Source: Coxiellaceae bacterium (GTDB taxonomy: Bacteria; Pseudomonadota; Gammaproteobacteria; Coxiellales; Coxiellaceae). From it: a DNA stretch of 64,000 bases. The stretch's first letter is position 1. Every line of letters starts with the position of its first letter. The notes beneath the pieces were generated by a model. That model did not search any database, was not told the DNA's origin, and saw only the letters and a list, made by a program, of their open reading frames with translations. The stretch is taken from positions 1-64,000 of the forward strand of contig JARGNX010000008.1 of assembly GCA_029210045.1 (NCBI GenBank), given 5' to 3'. Positions 18,350 through 26,913 of this stretch are shown here, piece by piece. The translations under genes were made by a program, and so were the position numbers.

Positions 18350-18713
18350 AGCTGAAAGCTGGACGATTCCGGATATTCCAGACAAGGTCTATTTCACTAT
18401 TGGTGAAGTGGCTAAGTTATGTAACTTAAAACCGCATGTATTGCGTTATTGGGAACAGGAATTTCCGCAACTCAGTCCAACTAAGCGTCGAGGCAATCGC
18501 CGTTATTACCAACGCAAAGATGTTGAATTGGTCTTTATGATTAAAACGTTGCTGTATCAGCAAGGTTTTACTATTGAGGGCGCACGTCAACAAATCACTG
18601 CCTTGCGTAAACAAAGCAGCGCTGCGAAAGCTACTGGCACCGGACGTAAAGAAAAGCTCAAAACAGCCGTGGCTGATCTTGAGCGTTTGTTAGGATCGCT
18701 GGAAGAAGTTTAA
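18321..18713 (+). CDS. MerR-family transcriptional regulator
   Basis: The 130-residue protein has an N-terminal MerR winged helix-turn-helix ([29 protein letters not shown], then [26 protein letters not shown]) followed by a short helical tail with no effector cysteines. A MerR-like gene after ihfA is a conserved arrangement in many gammaproteobacteria, but its target is generally unknown. The start overlaps ihfA; the gene ends at a strong intrinsic terminator, so it closes the operon. Confidence 0.93.
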   Translation: MSSQKSKRIEAESWTIPDIPDKVYFTIGEVAKLCNLKPHVLRYWEQEFPQLSPTKRRGNRRYYQRKDVELVFMIKTLLYQQGFTIEGARQQITALRKQSSAAKATGTGRKEKLKTAVADLERLLGSLEEV

Positions 18714-18730
18714 ATTTAGTTTGACTATTA

Positions 18731-18757
18731 AAAAGGCAGCATTAGCTGCCTTTTTTA
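18731..18757 (+). terminator. Intrinsic terminator of the pheST-ihfA-merR operon
   Basis: GGCAGC (18735-18740) and GCTGCC (18745-18750) pair around an ATTA loop, preceded by an A-run and followed by six T. It is a textbook Rho-independent terminator. Confidence 0.93.
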
Positions 18758-18802
18758 TTTGACCTGGTAGTAATCTGATGTGGTAGTCGTTAAGATTAGC
18801 GC

Positions 18803-20245
18803 ATGACTACTTATACAAGACAACGGATTGTCACGATGAACGTCGGTCTCTTTCTAGGACCGATTATTTTTTTGGCTGTTTTATTATCACCCAAACCAGA
18901 GTTACTCAGTATGTCGGGCTGGCATACTATTGCTATGGCTGCATTGATGGTGGTGTGGTGGGTTACGGAAGCGATTCCACTTTATATTACGGCGATGTTG
19001 CCATTATTATTAGCGCCTTTGCTGGGTATACATAACATTAAGATAGCAGCGGCACCATACGCGAATCCAGTGATTTTTTTATTCTTTGGTGGCTTTATGC
19101 TGGCACAAGCGGTGCAACGTTGGAATTTTCATCGTCGTGTGGCATTAAAGATTTTATTGTTAATGCAGGGTAACCCTTGTCGAGTGATCGCAGGCTTTAT
19201 GGTAGCGACGGCCTTTTTAAGTATGTGGATTAGCAATACTGCAACTACTTTATTGATGCTGCCTATTGCTTTATCCGTGATCGAGGCGGTGGATGCTGAT
19301 GAATCGTATGCAAAAGCACTATTATTAGCGATTGCCTATTCAGCCAGTATTGGTGGTATGGGCACGATTATTGGCACACCTCCCAATGCGTTGTTGGTTG
19401 CTTATATGGAGCAGAGTGCTAATTACGACCTTAGTTTTTTTGAGTGGTCTGTGATTGCGGTGCCGTTGGTGGTGGTATCGATTCCATTGGTCTATTGGGT
19501 GTTGACTCGTTTTGTATTTAAGCTGCATAAACTTAAGCAAACATCTGCAGCACATAGCCAGGTGTTTATTCAAAAAGAGTATGCCGCGTTGGGGCAGATA
19601 AAAAAGCCAGAAAAATTGATTATGGCTATTTTTTTATTAACTGCCACCTTATGGATTATACGTCCTTTGTTAAATGATTGGTTGCCCTTACTATCTGATA
19701 CCGGTATTTCTATTTTTGCGACGATTTTATTATTTATAACACCTGTAAATTTTGGGCAAGGTGAATTTGTATTGAACTGGGAGTGGGCGAAAAAAATTCA
19801 TTGGGAAGTACTGGTGTTGTTTGGTGGTGGTTTAAGTTTGGCGGAGGCGGTGAAGTCATCGCAATTGAGTCATTGGTTGTCGCAATTTTTAACAGGGTTG
19901 CATACATTACCTTTGCCGCTAGTAATTGTTGGTGTTTTAGTCATGATATTGTTTTTGACTGAGTTGACCAGCAATACGGCTACTACGGCGATCTTCTTGC
20001 CTATCATTGCTTTGTTTGCAGGGGCGGTTAAGTTGGATCCGATTTATCTATTGATACCAATAACGCTAAGTGCAAGTTGTGCTTTTATGTTGCCCACAGC
20101 CACTGCACCCAATGCGGTAGTGTTTAGTAGTGGTAAGGTTCGTATTACTGATATGCTGCGTGCAGGTTTTATGCTGAATATCTTATTTGTAGTGTTGATA
20201 TCTATTTTGAGTTTTGTGCTGATACATTTTCAGCTGTTGAAGTAA
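18803..20245 (+). CDS. DASS/SLC13-family sodium-coupled anion transporter
   Basis: The 480-residue membrane protein has about 11 hydrophobic segments. The two halves each carry an SNT motif (WISNTATT near residue 145 and LTSNTATT near 390), which form the sodium and substrate sites in this family, and a late signature SASCAFMLPTATAPNAVVF. The family imports dicarboxylates, citrate or sulfate with sodium; the substrate cannot be decided here. It lies alone after the merR terminator and before the ankyrin gene's promoter. Confidence 0.92.
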   Translation: MTTYTRQRIVTMNVGLFLGPIIFLAVLLSPKPELLSMSGWHTIAMAALMVVWWVTEAIPLYITAMLPLLLAPLLGIHNIKIAAAPYANPVIFLFFGGFMLAQAVQRWNFHRRVALKILLLMQGNPCRVIAGFMVATAFLSMWISNTATTLLMLPIALSVIEAVDADESYAKALLLAIAYSASIGGMGTIIGTPPNALLVAYMEQSANYDLSFFEWSVIAVPLVVVSIPLVYWVLTRFVFKLHKLKQTSAAHSQVFIQKEYAALGQIKKPEKLIMAIFLLTATLWIIRPLLNDWLPLLSDTGISIFATILLFITPVNFGQGEFVLNWEWAKKIHWEVLVLFGGGLSLAEAVKSSQLSHWLSQFLTGLHTLPLPLVIVGVLVMILFLTELTSNTATTAIFLPIIALFAGAVKLDPIYLLIPITLSASCAFMLPTATAPNAVVFSSGKVRITDMLRAGFMLNILFVVLISILSFVLIHFQLLK

Positions 20246-20314
20246 TTGGCTTTGTAAAAAACATTCGTTATCACCAGTAATCTATTGTTTTATATATATA
20301 AACAAAGTATCTGA

Positions 20315-20342
20315 TTGACAAGTTATATTTCTAGTGTATTCT
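20315..20342 (+). promoter_or_regulatory. Sigma70-type promoter for the ankyrin-repeat gene
   Basis: A perfect TTGACA (20315-20320) and TATTCT (20337-20342) are separated by 16 bp, in an AT-rich stretch 57 bp before the start codon. It gives the ankyrin gene its own transcription unit. Confidence 0.7.
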
Positions 20343-20398
20343 AAATAATTCAATGGATTGCAGAAATAAAACACAGATGTGTTAGGTGGGAGTGTGAG

Positions 20399-23176
20399 AT
20401 GCGGGTAGGTGAAGCTGAATCGGCAGCAATAGCAAATATTACGAATTATGCTGAAGCAACCATGAATACTGATGCTTGTAAGAGTGTTGGCTTGGTGCTG
20501 TTGGAGCTGCAGCAGGTGTATTTAAATCAGGCGACTGATGCGGAAAAAGAAGCGGTTATTGCGCAGGCAATGCGAGATTATGAAGCGTATGTTACCACGA
20601 TTGGTCAACAAGCTTTGACCGATGCCTGGCTAGATTTAAAGGGCTACATGGAAGGTCGCACAAATGCATTGGATCGAATTACTGATCGCGAAGGTAATAG
20701 TGTATATATTCGTGTTAAAACTGTTTTTGCATTGGTGTATATGGCAACTGTTGATAACAGTGTTTATGCAGGCAGTGAAGATCTAGAAAAAGCAGATAGG
20801 GATAAACATGACCGTTTGCACACGTTAAGTGAAGCCATTAAGACTATTCACCAAGGTGCCGCCCGTACCTTTCGTTGTCACTTAGGCGTGAGAAATGATT
20901 TGGTGGGTGTGTTAAATAACGTCTACCCTGGCGTTAGGTTAATTGAAGATATTGATACCTATTTGTTGTATCACTTAAAAGCTGAGGTAATTCGTGTGCT
21001 CGACACGTCGGCTGAATTGCACAATGATATTATTTATTTGGCCTGGATTCGTGATGGCGAAATGCCAGAGGCTTTGCGTAGCAAATTAATGGGCACTGAG
21101 CTGGGGTTAATTGCTATTAATCTTACAAGGGCTTGTAAGGCAGCTGGTATTGCAGAAAGTGAAACGCTAAAAGATAAGATACTGCAATATGTATCCGCTG
21201 AGTATTTGACCTATTTGTCGCCGCCGATCGAATCAGATGGCGGTTTACATAGTTTGGCGGCTTTTCATGCTGAAGGACCAGCACGTCAAATGATAAGAGC
21301 CCATGAGCGGATGGATGCATGGATAGTCACTGATTGGAAAAATAATGCAGCATGTGCAGATACGGTGCGTGATTTCGTGTTGGTAAATCGATCGCTACAC
21401 GGCTTAAATTTACATGAGTCAGCGCTGCACTGTTGGAATGAGGATGAGCTGTCGCATACCACGATTGATGCAGTTAAAGCGATATGCGCGCGATATGTTG
21501 CAGGCGATCCGTTACGTTCATCATTGGTGGCTGAAGAAAGGCTGCTGCTTGATGATGCTTTTATTGTTAAGGTGAAACGCTATGAACGCGATAGCCGGTT
21601 TGGTTTAATTACCAATTTCTTCGGCCGATTCTTTTCAAGTTTGTCTGCTGATAAGAAAAAAATGCAACTATTGTTATTGGATAAAGCATTTCAGTCTAAA
21701 ATATTAGTCGATGATGACACGATAAAGCAATGGATTGACTTGTCCGCTGGAGAGCAGCATTTAACACCTTATCAAATTAATCGAATATTATTGTCGGCTA
21801 TTATCATCGACCCCGCTAAATGGACTGAAGATTTTTATGTTCGACTGCAATATACCTATGATTTTATTCAATCCTATTTTAGCGGTGAGCATACAGCAAG
21901 AACAGAAAATTTAAGACAGAGCTCATATCCTGAGGTGTTGTTGGATCAGATAAACGCGTCAATTGCTTTATATAAAGAAACGCATGGCATGGAAGCAGAG
22001 GTGGAGCTGGTTGATGACAGTAGTTTACCGTTTAAGATGCCATACATGTTAGAAACACTTGATGATTATTTTGATTACATGAAACAGCTTGGAGTAGAGT
22101 CTAGCCCAGACATGTTGGATCATGCATTGATGCGTCATTTGTTCACTGGGTTATCGTTACAAGATAAAAAAAATCAGCTAAAAAGAATGATTGATGAGGA
22201 TAATACGGTTTGGTTGGATACCTTGCTGTCATTTATGCCGGCTAGTGAATATGACTTGAGTGATCTGCATGGTGAGTTGCTTATTTATGCGGCTTATATG
22301 GGTAAGTTGGAAAGCACCAAATTGTTATTGGCGAAAGATGAGGTTGACGTTAATAAAATCAACCGGAATGATCAGACAGCTTTGATGTGTGCCGCAGAGA
22401 AGGGGTACACTAGAATTGTCAAAAAATTATTGAAAAAGCCAGGTGTCATTGTAGATCAAGTGGCTTGGGATCAAAAAACGGCATTAGTATATGCGGTAAT
22501 TCAGGGGGAATTGGAATCAGCCAGGTTGTTAATTGAGCGAGGTCATGCTGATGTCAATAAGGTTACTTACAGCGGGCCGTCGGTGCTTGAATTGGCAGTA
22601 AGAGATGGTGATATGCCAATGTTATCCTTGCTTTTTGCGCAAGAAAGCTTAGAAGTGAATAGGGTTGGCAGGCATGGTCGAACAGCATTTTTTGCAGCTG
22701 TTATGAATAATAAAGTAGAAGTGGTTCAATTTATGTTGAGTGATAACAGAGTTGATATAAACCAAACTGATATGATTGAGGAATCACCGCTTATTTATGC
22801 GGCAAAAATAGAAAACAGAGAGGTGGTGAATTTATTGCTGGCGAGTGGTAGGGCTGATATTTCTCAAGTAGATTACGAAGGTCGGACGCTATTAATGCAT
22901 GCGGCAAAGTTTGGTTGGAATGATATTGTTGAGCGATTATTAGCAAGTAATACAATTGATATAGATCATGTGGATTCGGCAGGGTGGACGGCACATAGGT
23001 TAGCAGGGGTGAATGGACATGCTGGGATATGTGACGCACTAACAACAGCGCAGCAAGCGCAACAAGCAAGTCGTGGCAGGCATAGACTGTTTGCTTCACG
23101 CAGGCCATCTGCGGCAAGCGCTGCAGCTTCAGGTGTTAGCGACCAGAGCGAGTCAAAACGATGTACTATTCAATAA
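20399..23176 (+). CDS. Ankyrin-repeat protein with CaaX-like C-terminus (candidate effector)
   Basis: The 925-residue protein has no signal peptide. Residues 1-600 are soluble, mainly helical by composition and match no family I recognise. Residues about 624-884 contain eight ankyrin repeats (for example RNDQTALMCAAEKGYTRIVK and YEGRTLLMHAAKFGWNDIVE). A Ser/Ala/Arg-rich linker follows. The last residues are SESKRCTIQ: a Cys-Thr-Ile-Gln end after Lys-Arg, which resembles a eukaryotic CaaX prenylation box. Legionella AnkB is a known ankyrin effector prenylated by the host through a CaaX box. The gene has its own promoter and no operon partner. Secretion (type IV) and prenylation are inference. 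ATG at 20399 follows AGGTGGGAG. Confidence 0.88.
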   Translation: MRVGEAESAAIANITNYAEATMNTDACKSVGLVLLELQQVYLNQATDAEKEAVIAQAMRDYEAYVTTIGQQALTDAWLDLKGYMEGRTNALDRITDREGNSVYIRVKTVFALVYMATVDNSVYAGSEDLEKADRDKHDRLHTLSEAIKTIHQGAARTFRCHLGVRNDLVGVLNNVYPGVRLIEDIDTYLLYHLKAEVIRVLDTSAELHNDIIYLAWIRDGEMPEALRSKLMGTELGLIAINLTRACKAAGIAESETLKDKILQYVSAEYLTYLSPPIESDGGLHSLAAFHAEGPARQMIRAHERMDAWIVTDWKNNAACADTVRDFVLVNRSLHGLNLHESALHCWNEDELSHTTIDAVKAICARYVAGDPLRSSLVAEERLLLDDAFIVKVKRYERDSRFGLITNFFGRFFSSLSADKKKMQLLLLDKAFQSKILVDDDTIKQWIDLSAGEQHLTPYQINRILLSAIIIDPAKWTEDFYVRLQYTYDFIQSYFSGEHTARTENLRQSSYPEVLLDQINASIALYKETHGMEAEVELVDDSSLPFKMPYMLETLDDYFDYMKQLGVESSPDMLDHALMRHLFTGLSLQDKKNQLKRMIDEDNTVWLDTLLSFMPASEYDLSDLHGELLIYAAYMGKLESTKLLLAKDEVDVNKINRNDQTALMCAAEKGYTRIVKKLLKKPGVIVDQVAWDQKTALVYAVIQGELESARLLIERGHADVNKVTYSGPSVLELAVRDGDMPMLSLLFAQESLEVNRVGRHGRTAFFAAVMNNKVEVVQFMLSDNRVDINQTDMIEESPLIYAAKIENREVVNLLLASGRADISQVDYEGRTLLMHAAKFGWNDIVERLLASNTIDIDHVDSAGWTAHRLAGVNGHAGICDALTTAQQAQQASRGRHRLFASRRPSAASAAASGVSDQSESKRCTIQ

Positions 23177-23205
23177 CACTTGTAAACATCAAATAAACAG
23201 TCTAA

Positions 23206-23233
23206 TTGACAGGGCAGTGTTGGGTGGTAGCAT
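23206..23233 (+). promoter_or_regulatory. Possible promoter for the small Cys-rich secreted protein
   Basis: TTGACA (23206-23211) lies 16 bp before TAGCAT (23228-23233), about 30 bp before the ATG at 23265. The -35 is perfect and the -10 is weak. Confidence 0.45.
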
Positions 23234-23264
23234 GGGCATCCACTCATAAGATCAAGGATGAAGT

Positions 23265-23681
23265 ATGTATAAAAACATTTTTCGTGCGTTACTTTCTGTT
23301 GTATTAATCACCTGTACGATGGCCTATGCAAGTCAAACGTATTTGGTTTGTGGTAGTGATGAAGATGGTTGTGATTTGAACCACCCTAGTATGGGTTGTA
23401 TGTGTTTTCCATATAATGATGCCAGTGCAAATCGTACCCATTGTTTACACTTCGGTGCAACACTGACTTGTAAGCCACTTAAAGCAGGTGCTACACAATG
23501 CCCAACCGGTGATTTTTCTGCGCCGAGTCAAGCAGCGTGTTTAGCTTTGGCCTACCAATCACAGACGAATCCACCATGTAACCGTTTTTTAGATAAGCAG
23601 CATCAGCATGCGATTACTGCTAGCTACTGTCAGTCTCATGATATTCCAATCGAAAATTCGGATGGCTCTGTGTCAGCTTAA
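23265..23681 (+). CDS. Small secreted Cys-rich protein of unknown function
   Basis: The 138-residue precursor has a signal peptide (MYKNIFRALLSVVLITCTMA, cleavage near YAS). The mature part of about 115 residues contains ten cysteines, enough for five disulfides, and is rich in His, Asn and Ser. I recognise no family. The ATG follows AAGGATG. It lies downstream of the ankyrin gene but has its own possible promoter, and ends at a strong intrinsic terminator shared with the 3' end of the convergent helicase gene. It is presumably periplasmic or released. Confidence 0.75.
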   Translation: MYKNIFRALLSVVLITCTMAYASQTYLVCGSDEDGCDLNHPSMGCMCFPYNDASANRTHCLHFGATLTCKPLKAGATQCPTGDFSAPSQAACLALAYQSQTNPPCNRFLDKQHQHAITASYCQSHDIPIENSDGSVSA

Positions 23682-23683
23682 AT

Positions 23684-25225
23684 TTAGCGCCGAGCTTTTT
23701 TCTTGGCGCCTGATTTTTTTCTTTTAGCTGCTTTTTTGTCGTTGCTGCTACCTTCAGCGCGGCGTTTATCACCGCCGCCTGATTTGGCGCTTTTTTCACG
23801 CTTTACTTTGCGTCGTGCTGCAGGGTGTGAAGAGCGGCGAGGGCGGTTTGAACGTTGACGTTCGCGCACTTGATTGTCTTCGAAGCTGATGTCACCAAAG
23901 TCACGCATCGCACCGGTTTGCTCATTTTGTGATAATAGTAATGCAGCGGCTGCAACGTCTAATTCGGAGTATTGTGTTTCGTCTACCACTTCTGAGATAA
24001 GCTCACGATAAGCGGAAACATTTTGCTGTTGCAATATATCGAGTAGTTCAGATTTTTGTTTGGCGGCGCGTTTCTTTTGCACCTCACGCACTGATGGTGG
24101 TTTGATGGCTTCGATTTGATTATTAACCGCGCGTTGTATTTCGTTTAACATGCGTTGTTCGCGTGACGTAACGAGTAATAAGGCTTTACCTGATCTACCC
24201 GCGCGACCCGTACGGCCTATGCGGTGAATGTATGATTCAGCAGCATTTGGGATATCATAGTTAATGACATGACTGAGTCGTTCGACGTCTAATCCACGAG
24301 CTGCTACTTCAGTAGCCACAATAATATCCAGCTTACCATTCTTTAATTTTTTAATAACTTGTTCGCGCAAGCCTTGGCTCATATCGCCATTCAATGCGGC
24401 AGCGGCGTAACCACGAGCAGCTAATTTTTCAGCGGCTTCGACTGACATGGTTTTTGTGCCAGTAAATACAATGGCAGCATCGAGTTCTTGAACTTCAAAG
24501 TAACGAGTTAGCGCATCTAATTTATTTTTCTTGGTGACCAGCATGTAATTTTGCTCGATGGTAGTCACTGTGCTCTCAGCAGGTGCGACATGCACCTTGG
24601 CTGGGTTTTTTAAGAAGCGTTTGGCTACGCGACGAATGGATTCAGGTATGGTCGCTGAAAATAAAGCAGTTTGATGCGGGTGTTCGATTTGTTCCAGTAC
24701 CCACTCGACGTCTTCAATAAAGCCCATGCGTAACATTTCATCGGCTTCGTCTAGCACTAGCATTTTTAATGCGTTTGTTTTGAGTGTGCCGCGACGTAAG
24801 TGATCCATAACACGACCGGGTGTACCAACAACTACGTGCACGCCACGCTTTAGTGCTCTGAGTTGGCCGCTGTATTCTTGTCCGCCATAGATGGGCAATA
24901 CATGGAAGCCTGGGATGTTTTTGGCATAGCTTTGGAATGCTTCAGCGACTTGAATAGCGAGCTCACGCGTTGGGGCTAAAATCAGTGCTTGAGGGTCTTT
25001 TTCCTCTAAATTGAGGTTTTCTAAAATAGGCAATGCAAAAGCTGCGGTTTTACCTGTTCCTGTCAGCGCTTGAGCCATTAAATCGCGTCCCTCGAGTAAA
25101 ATCGGGATACTTTGTTCTTGGATCGGAGAGGGTTGTTCATAACCCAGTGTTGAGAGTGCTTTTAATATGTTGTTATCTAAGCCTAGTTGCTTAAATGATT
25201 TAGCTGATGCCATATCGGGTTCCAT
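23684..25225 (-). CDS. deaD: DEAD-box ATP-dependent RNA helicase (DeaD/CsdA type)
   Basis: The 513-residue protein has the complete motif set: Q motif (FKQLGL...PSPIQEQSIP), ALTGTGKTAAF (I), PTRELAIQ (Ia), DEAD (II), SAT (III), ATEVAARGLDVERLSHVINYD (V) and HRIGRTGRAGR (VI). The tail after residue 370 has a short helical region and then a basic Arg/Lys-rich end likely to bind RNA. DeaD-type helicases act in ribosome assembly and cold adaptation. E. coli DeaD is longer (629 residues), so an RhlB/RhlE-like label is possible, but the helicase core and tail fit DeaD best. ATG at 25225 or 25213. A TTATACACA DnaA-box-like sequence lies upstream at 25313-25321. Confidence 0.93.
   Translation of the reverse strand: MEPDMASAKSFKQLGLDNNILKALSTLGYEQPSPIQEQSIPILLEGRDLMAQALTGTGKTAAFALPILENLNLEEKDPQALILAPTRELAIQVAEAFQSYAKNIPGFHVLPIYGGQEYSGQLRALKRGVHVVVGTPGRVMDHLRRGTLKTNALKMLVLDEADEMLRMGFIEDVEWVLEQIEHPHQTALFSATIPESIRRVAKRFLKNPAKVHVAPAESTVTTIEQNYMLVTKKNKLDALTRYFEVQELDAAIVFTGTKTMSVEAAEKLAARGYAAAALNGDMSQGLREQVIKKLKNGKLDIIVATEVAARGLDVERLSHVINYDIPNAAESYIHRIGRTGRAGRSGKALLLVTSREQRMLNEIQRAVNNQIEAIKPPSVREVQKKRAAKQKSELLDILQQQNVSAYRELISEVVDETQYSELDVAAAALLLSQNEQTGAMRDFGDISFEDNQVRERQRSNRPRRSSHPAARRKVKREKSAKSGGGDKRRAEGSSNDKKAAKRKKSGAKKKARR
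23687..23725 (+). terminator. Intrinsic terminator lying within the 3' end of the DEAD-box gene
   Basis: Arms GCGCCGAG (23687-23694) and CTTGGCGC (23702-23709) pair with one G-T wobble, followed by seven T (23714-23720). On the plus strand it terminates the small Cys-rich gene. The same bases encode the Lys/Arg-rich last codons of the convergent helicase gene. Confidence 0.8.
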
Positions 25226-25365
25226 TTAATTAGTGTTTTAATACAATACCTTAAGCGTATTCATCAGCGTGCTAACTGGTTATTTATAAGGGATTTCGTA
25301 CGTTTGTGCGGATTATACACAGATTGGGGTGGGGTGTCATTAACTATGTCATTGCAAAGAGTTAA

Positions 25366-25391
25366 CTACCCCAGTTGAGGATCTGGGGTAG
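25366..25391. terminator. Hairpin between the MFS gene end and the helicase start
   Basis: Perfect 9-bp arms CTACCCCAG (25366-25374) and CTGGGGTAG (25383-25391) lie 10 bp beyond the MFS stop codon on the minus strand. There is no T-run, so it is a candidate transcript end or stabilising hairpin rather than a clear intrinsic terminator. The rest of the 175-bp gap holds only a degenerate family B fragment (about 25336-25364). Confidence 0.45.
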
Positions 25392-25400
25392 GTCTGTGAT

Positions 25401-26594
25401 TTAGCGTGCTGCGCAGCTAGTAGTAAATCGATAGGTATTGAGTAACACGATGACACCAACTGCAATCGCGGTTACCACCAATGCAATTGGCAGTAATGAA
25501 TGGATTGGGATTAGCCCTACTAAACCGGTGGTAATGCTGCCGAACGTCATCACCACGCCGCCATGCAGGCAAGCGGCTGAACCAGCGTTGGTGGTGAATG
25601 GTGCTAAGCATTGAGTGATGGCATTTGGGAAGATCAAGCCAACACCGGCAGTAAGAATTACAAAGGGTGTAACAAAGCTTACCAGGGTTAAGCTGTTGCT
25701 GATGACAAAGTACCATAGGATTATGCCGCTTAAGATCAACAGCGTGGTTCCTATTTTCATAATGGTATTCATCTTAAAGCGCGAGATTAATGCACGGTTA
25801 ATTAAGGTGCCGCTTAAATACCCGCCACCAACGAACAGCGCTGTATGACCAAATGTCACGGGGTCATAATGCAATAGGCTTTGAATGACGAATGGTCCTA
25901 CTATTCCATATGAGACAAAGCCGGTAAATAAGAATACACAAACTGTAGCGAATAATTGAAATTGACGATTGCTCAATACGGCTTTATAGCGTTTCAATGG
26001 GCTGTGGTTTTCACGGCGATGTGATGGCAAGGTCTCATTGAGAAATAAAACACTGGCCAGTAATACAAATGCACTGATGGCTGTATAAAGAATAAAGTTT
26101 GCTTGCCAATTAAAATATTGTTGTACGTATCCGCCAATCGCGGGAGCGATAACGGGACCAAGTCCCCAAGCAATGGTGGTATAAAGCATGGCAGCCTGCA
26201 GTCGTTTGCCACTGAAGTGATCGACTAGCGTGGCACGTGCGAGCATGGCTGCCATGGCCACACCAAAACCTTGTAAGAAACGAGCGGCGAGTAGGGTTTC
26301 AATATTGTGGGCATTGATGCCGAGTACTGAAGCGATCATAAATAGAGTAAGTCCTGCCAATATAATATAGCGTCGCCCCCAGTTATCCGATAAGCCGCCA
26401 AACGCGAAAACACCTAATCCAAAGCCAATCATGCTGATACTCACGGTGAATTTAGCCAGGCTAGTGCTTATGGCAAAACTATGGGCAATAGCCGGTAAGG
26501 ACGGTGTATAGAGGTCTATCGCGAAGCCATTGACCAGGGTTATTAATGGGGCGAGTAAAAGTAGTATTAAATCAAAGCGTTTGCTAGTAAACAT
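25401..26594 (-). CDS. MFS transporter, Bcr/CflA drug-efflux type
   Basis: ATG at 26594 is preferred because it follows AAGGAAAG and begins MFTSKRFDLILLLLAP. Upstream in-frame codons would add 25 residues before the first membrane segment. The 397-residue protein has 12 hydrophobic segments, the ATDxYxPxxP-like first-helix motif of the DHA1/Bcr family (here IDLYTPSLPAI) and the loop 2-3 motif GGLSDNWGRR. It probably exports drugs or small metabolites by proton antiport. It is divergent from a GntR-family regulator, with a palindromic operator candidate between them, which suggests regulation by that protein. Confidence 0.9.
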   Translation of the reverse strand: MFTSKRFDLILLLLAPLITLVNGFAIDLYTPSLPAIAHSFAISTSLAKFTVSISMIGFGLGVFAFGGLSDNWGRRYIILAGLTLFMIASVLGINAHNIETLLAARFLQGFGVAMAAMLARATLVDHFSGKRLQAAMLYTTIAWGLGPVIAPAIGGYVQQYFNWQANFILYTAISAFVLLASVLFLNETLPSHRRENHSPLKRYKAVLSNRQFQLFATVCVFLFTGFVSYGIVGPFVIQSLLHYDPVTFGHTALFVGGGYLSGTLINRALISRFKMNTIMKIGTTLLILSGIILWYFVISNSLTLVSFVTPFVILTAGVGLIFPNAITQCLAPFTTNAGSAACLHGGVVMTFGSITTGLVGLIPIHSLLPIALVVTAIAVGVIVLLNTYRFTTSCAAR

Positions 26595-26670
26595 GCTGCT
26601 TTCCTTTGTTTGTTTTACAATTCTGTTCAAGATAAGAGCAAGACTACCATGAAATAATCGACAAAGCAAT

Positions 26671-26737
26671 AATAATCGATTATTTACTAAATAAACGTTA
26701 AATTGTGTTTTTATCGATTATGTGGTACATTGTGTAC
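26671..26737. promoter_or_regulatory. Palindromes in the MFS-GntR divergent region
   Basis: A perfect 14-bp palindrome AATAATCGATTATT (26671-26684) and a perfect 13-bp inverted repeat GTACA-TTG-TGTAC (26725-26737) lie in the AT-rich space between the divergent MFS and GntR-family genes. GntR/FadR-type regulators bind short GT...AC palindromes, so the second is the stronger operator candidate. Control of both genes by this regulator is inference. Confidence 0.5.
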
Positions 26738-26783
26738 ATATGAATAAAGATTTGTAACAATGCCCAACACTGTTATGAACACC

Positions 26784-26867
26784 GTCATTGCGAGGAGCTT
26801 GCGACGAAGCAATCTATGCGTTAGTTATGAGATTGCTTCAGCCTCTTACCGGAGGCTTTGCAATGAC
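26784..26867. repeat. Family B dispersed repeat (84 bp)
   Basis: The element starts GTCATTGCGAGGAGCTTGCG and ends TTTGCAATGAC, with internal GAAGCAATCT/AGATTGCTTC pairing, so it folds into a long imperfect hairpin. Related copies lie at 44546-44625 and 49572-49671. A further small palindrome (CCTGACTCGATCAGG, 26881-26895) follows before the GntR start codon. Confidence 0.75.
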
Positions 26868-26913
26868 GGGTTTTGTTATGCCTGACTCGATCAGGCACCT
26901 AGGAGAAATAGAA

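Noticed and set aside
20399..23176. Eukaryotic gene contamination because of ankyrin repeats
   Set aside because: No introns, bacterial promoter and flanks, and codon use like its neighbours.
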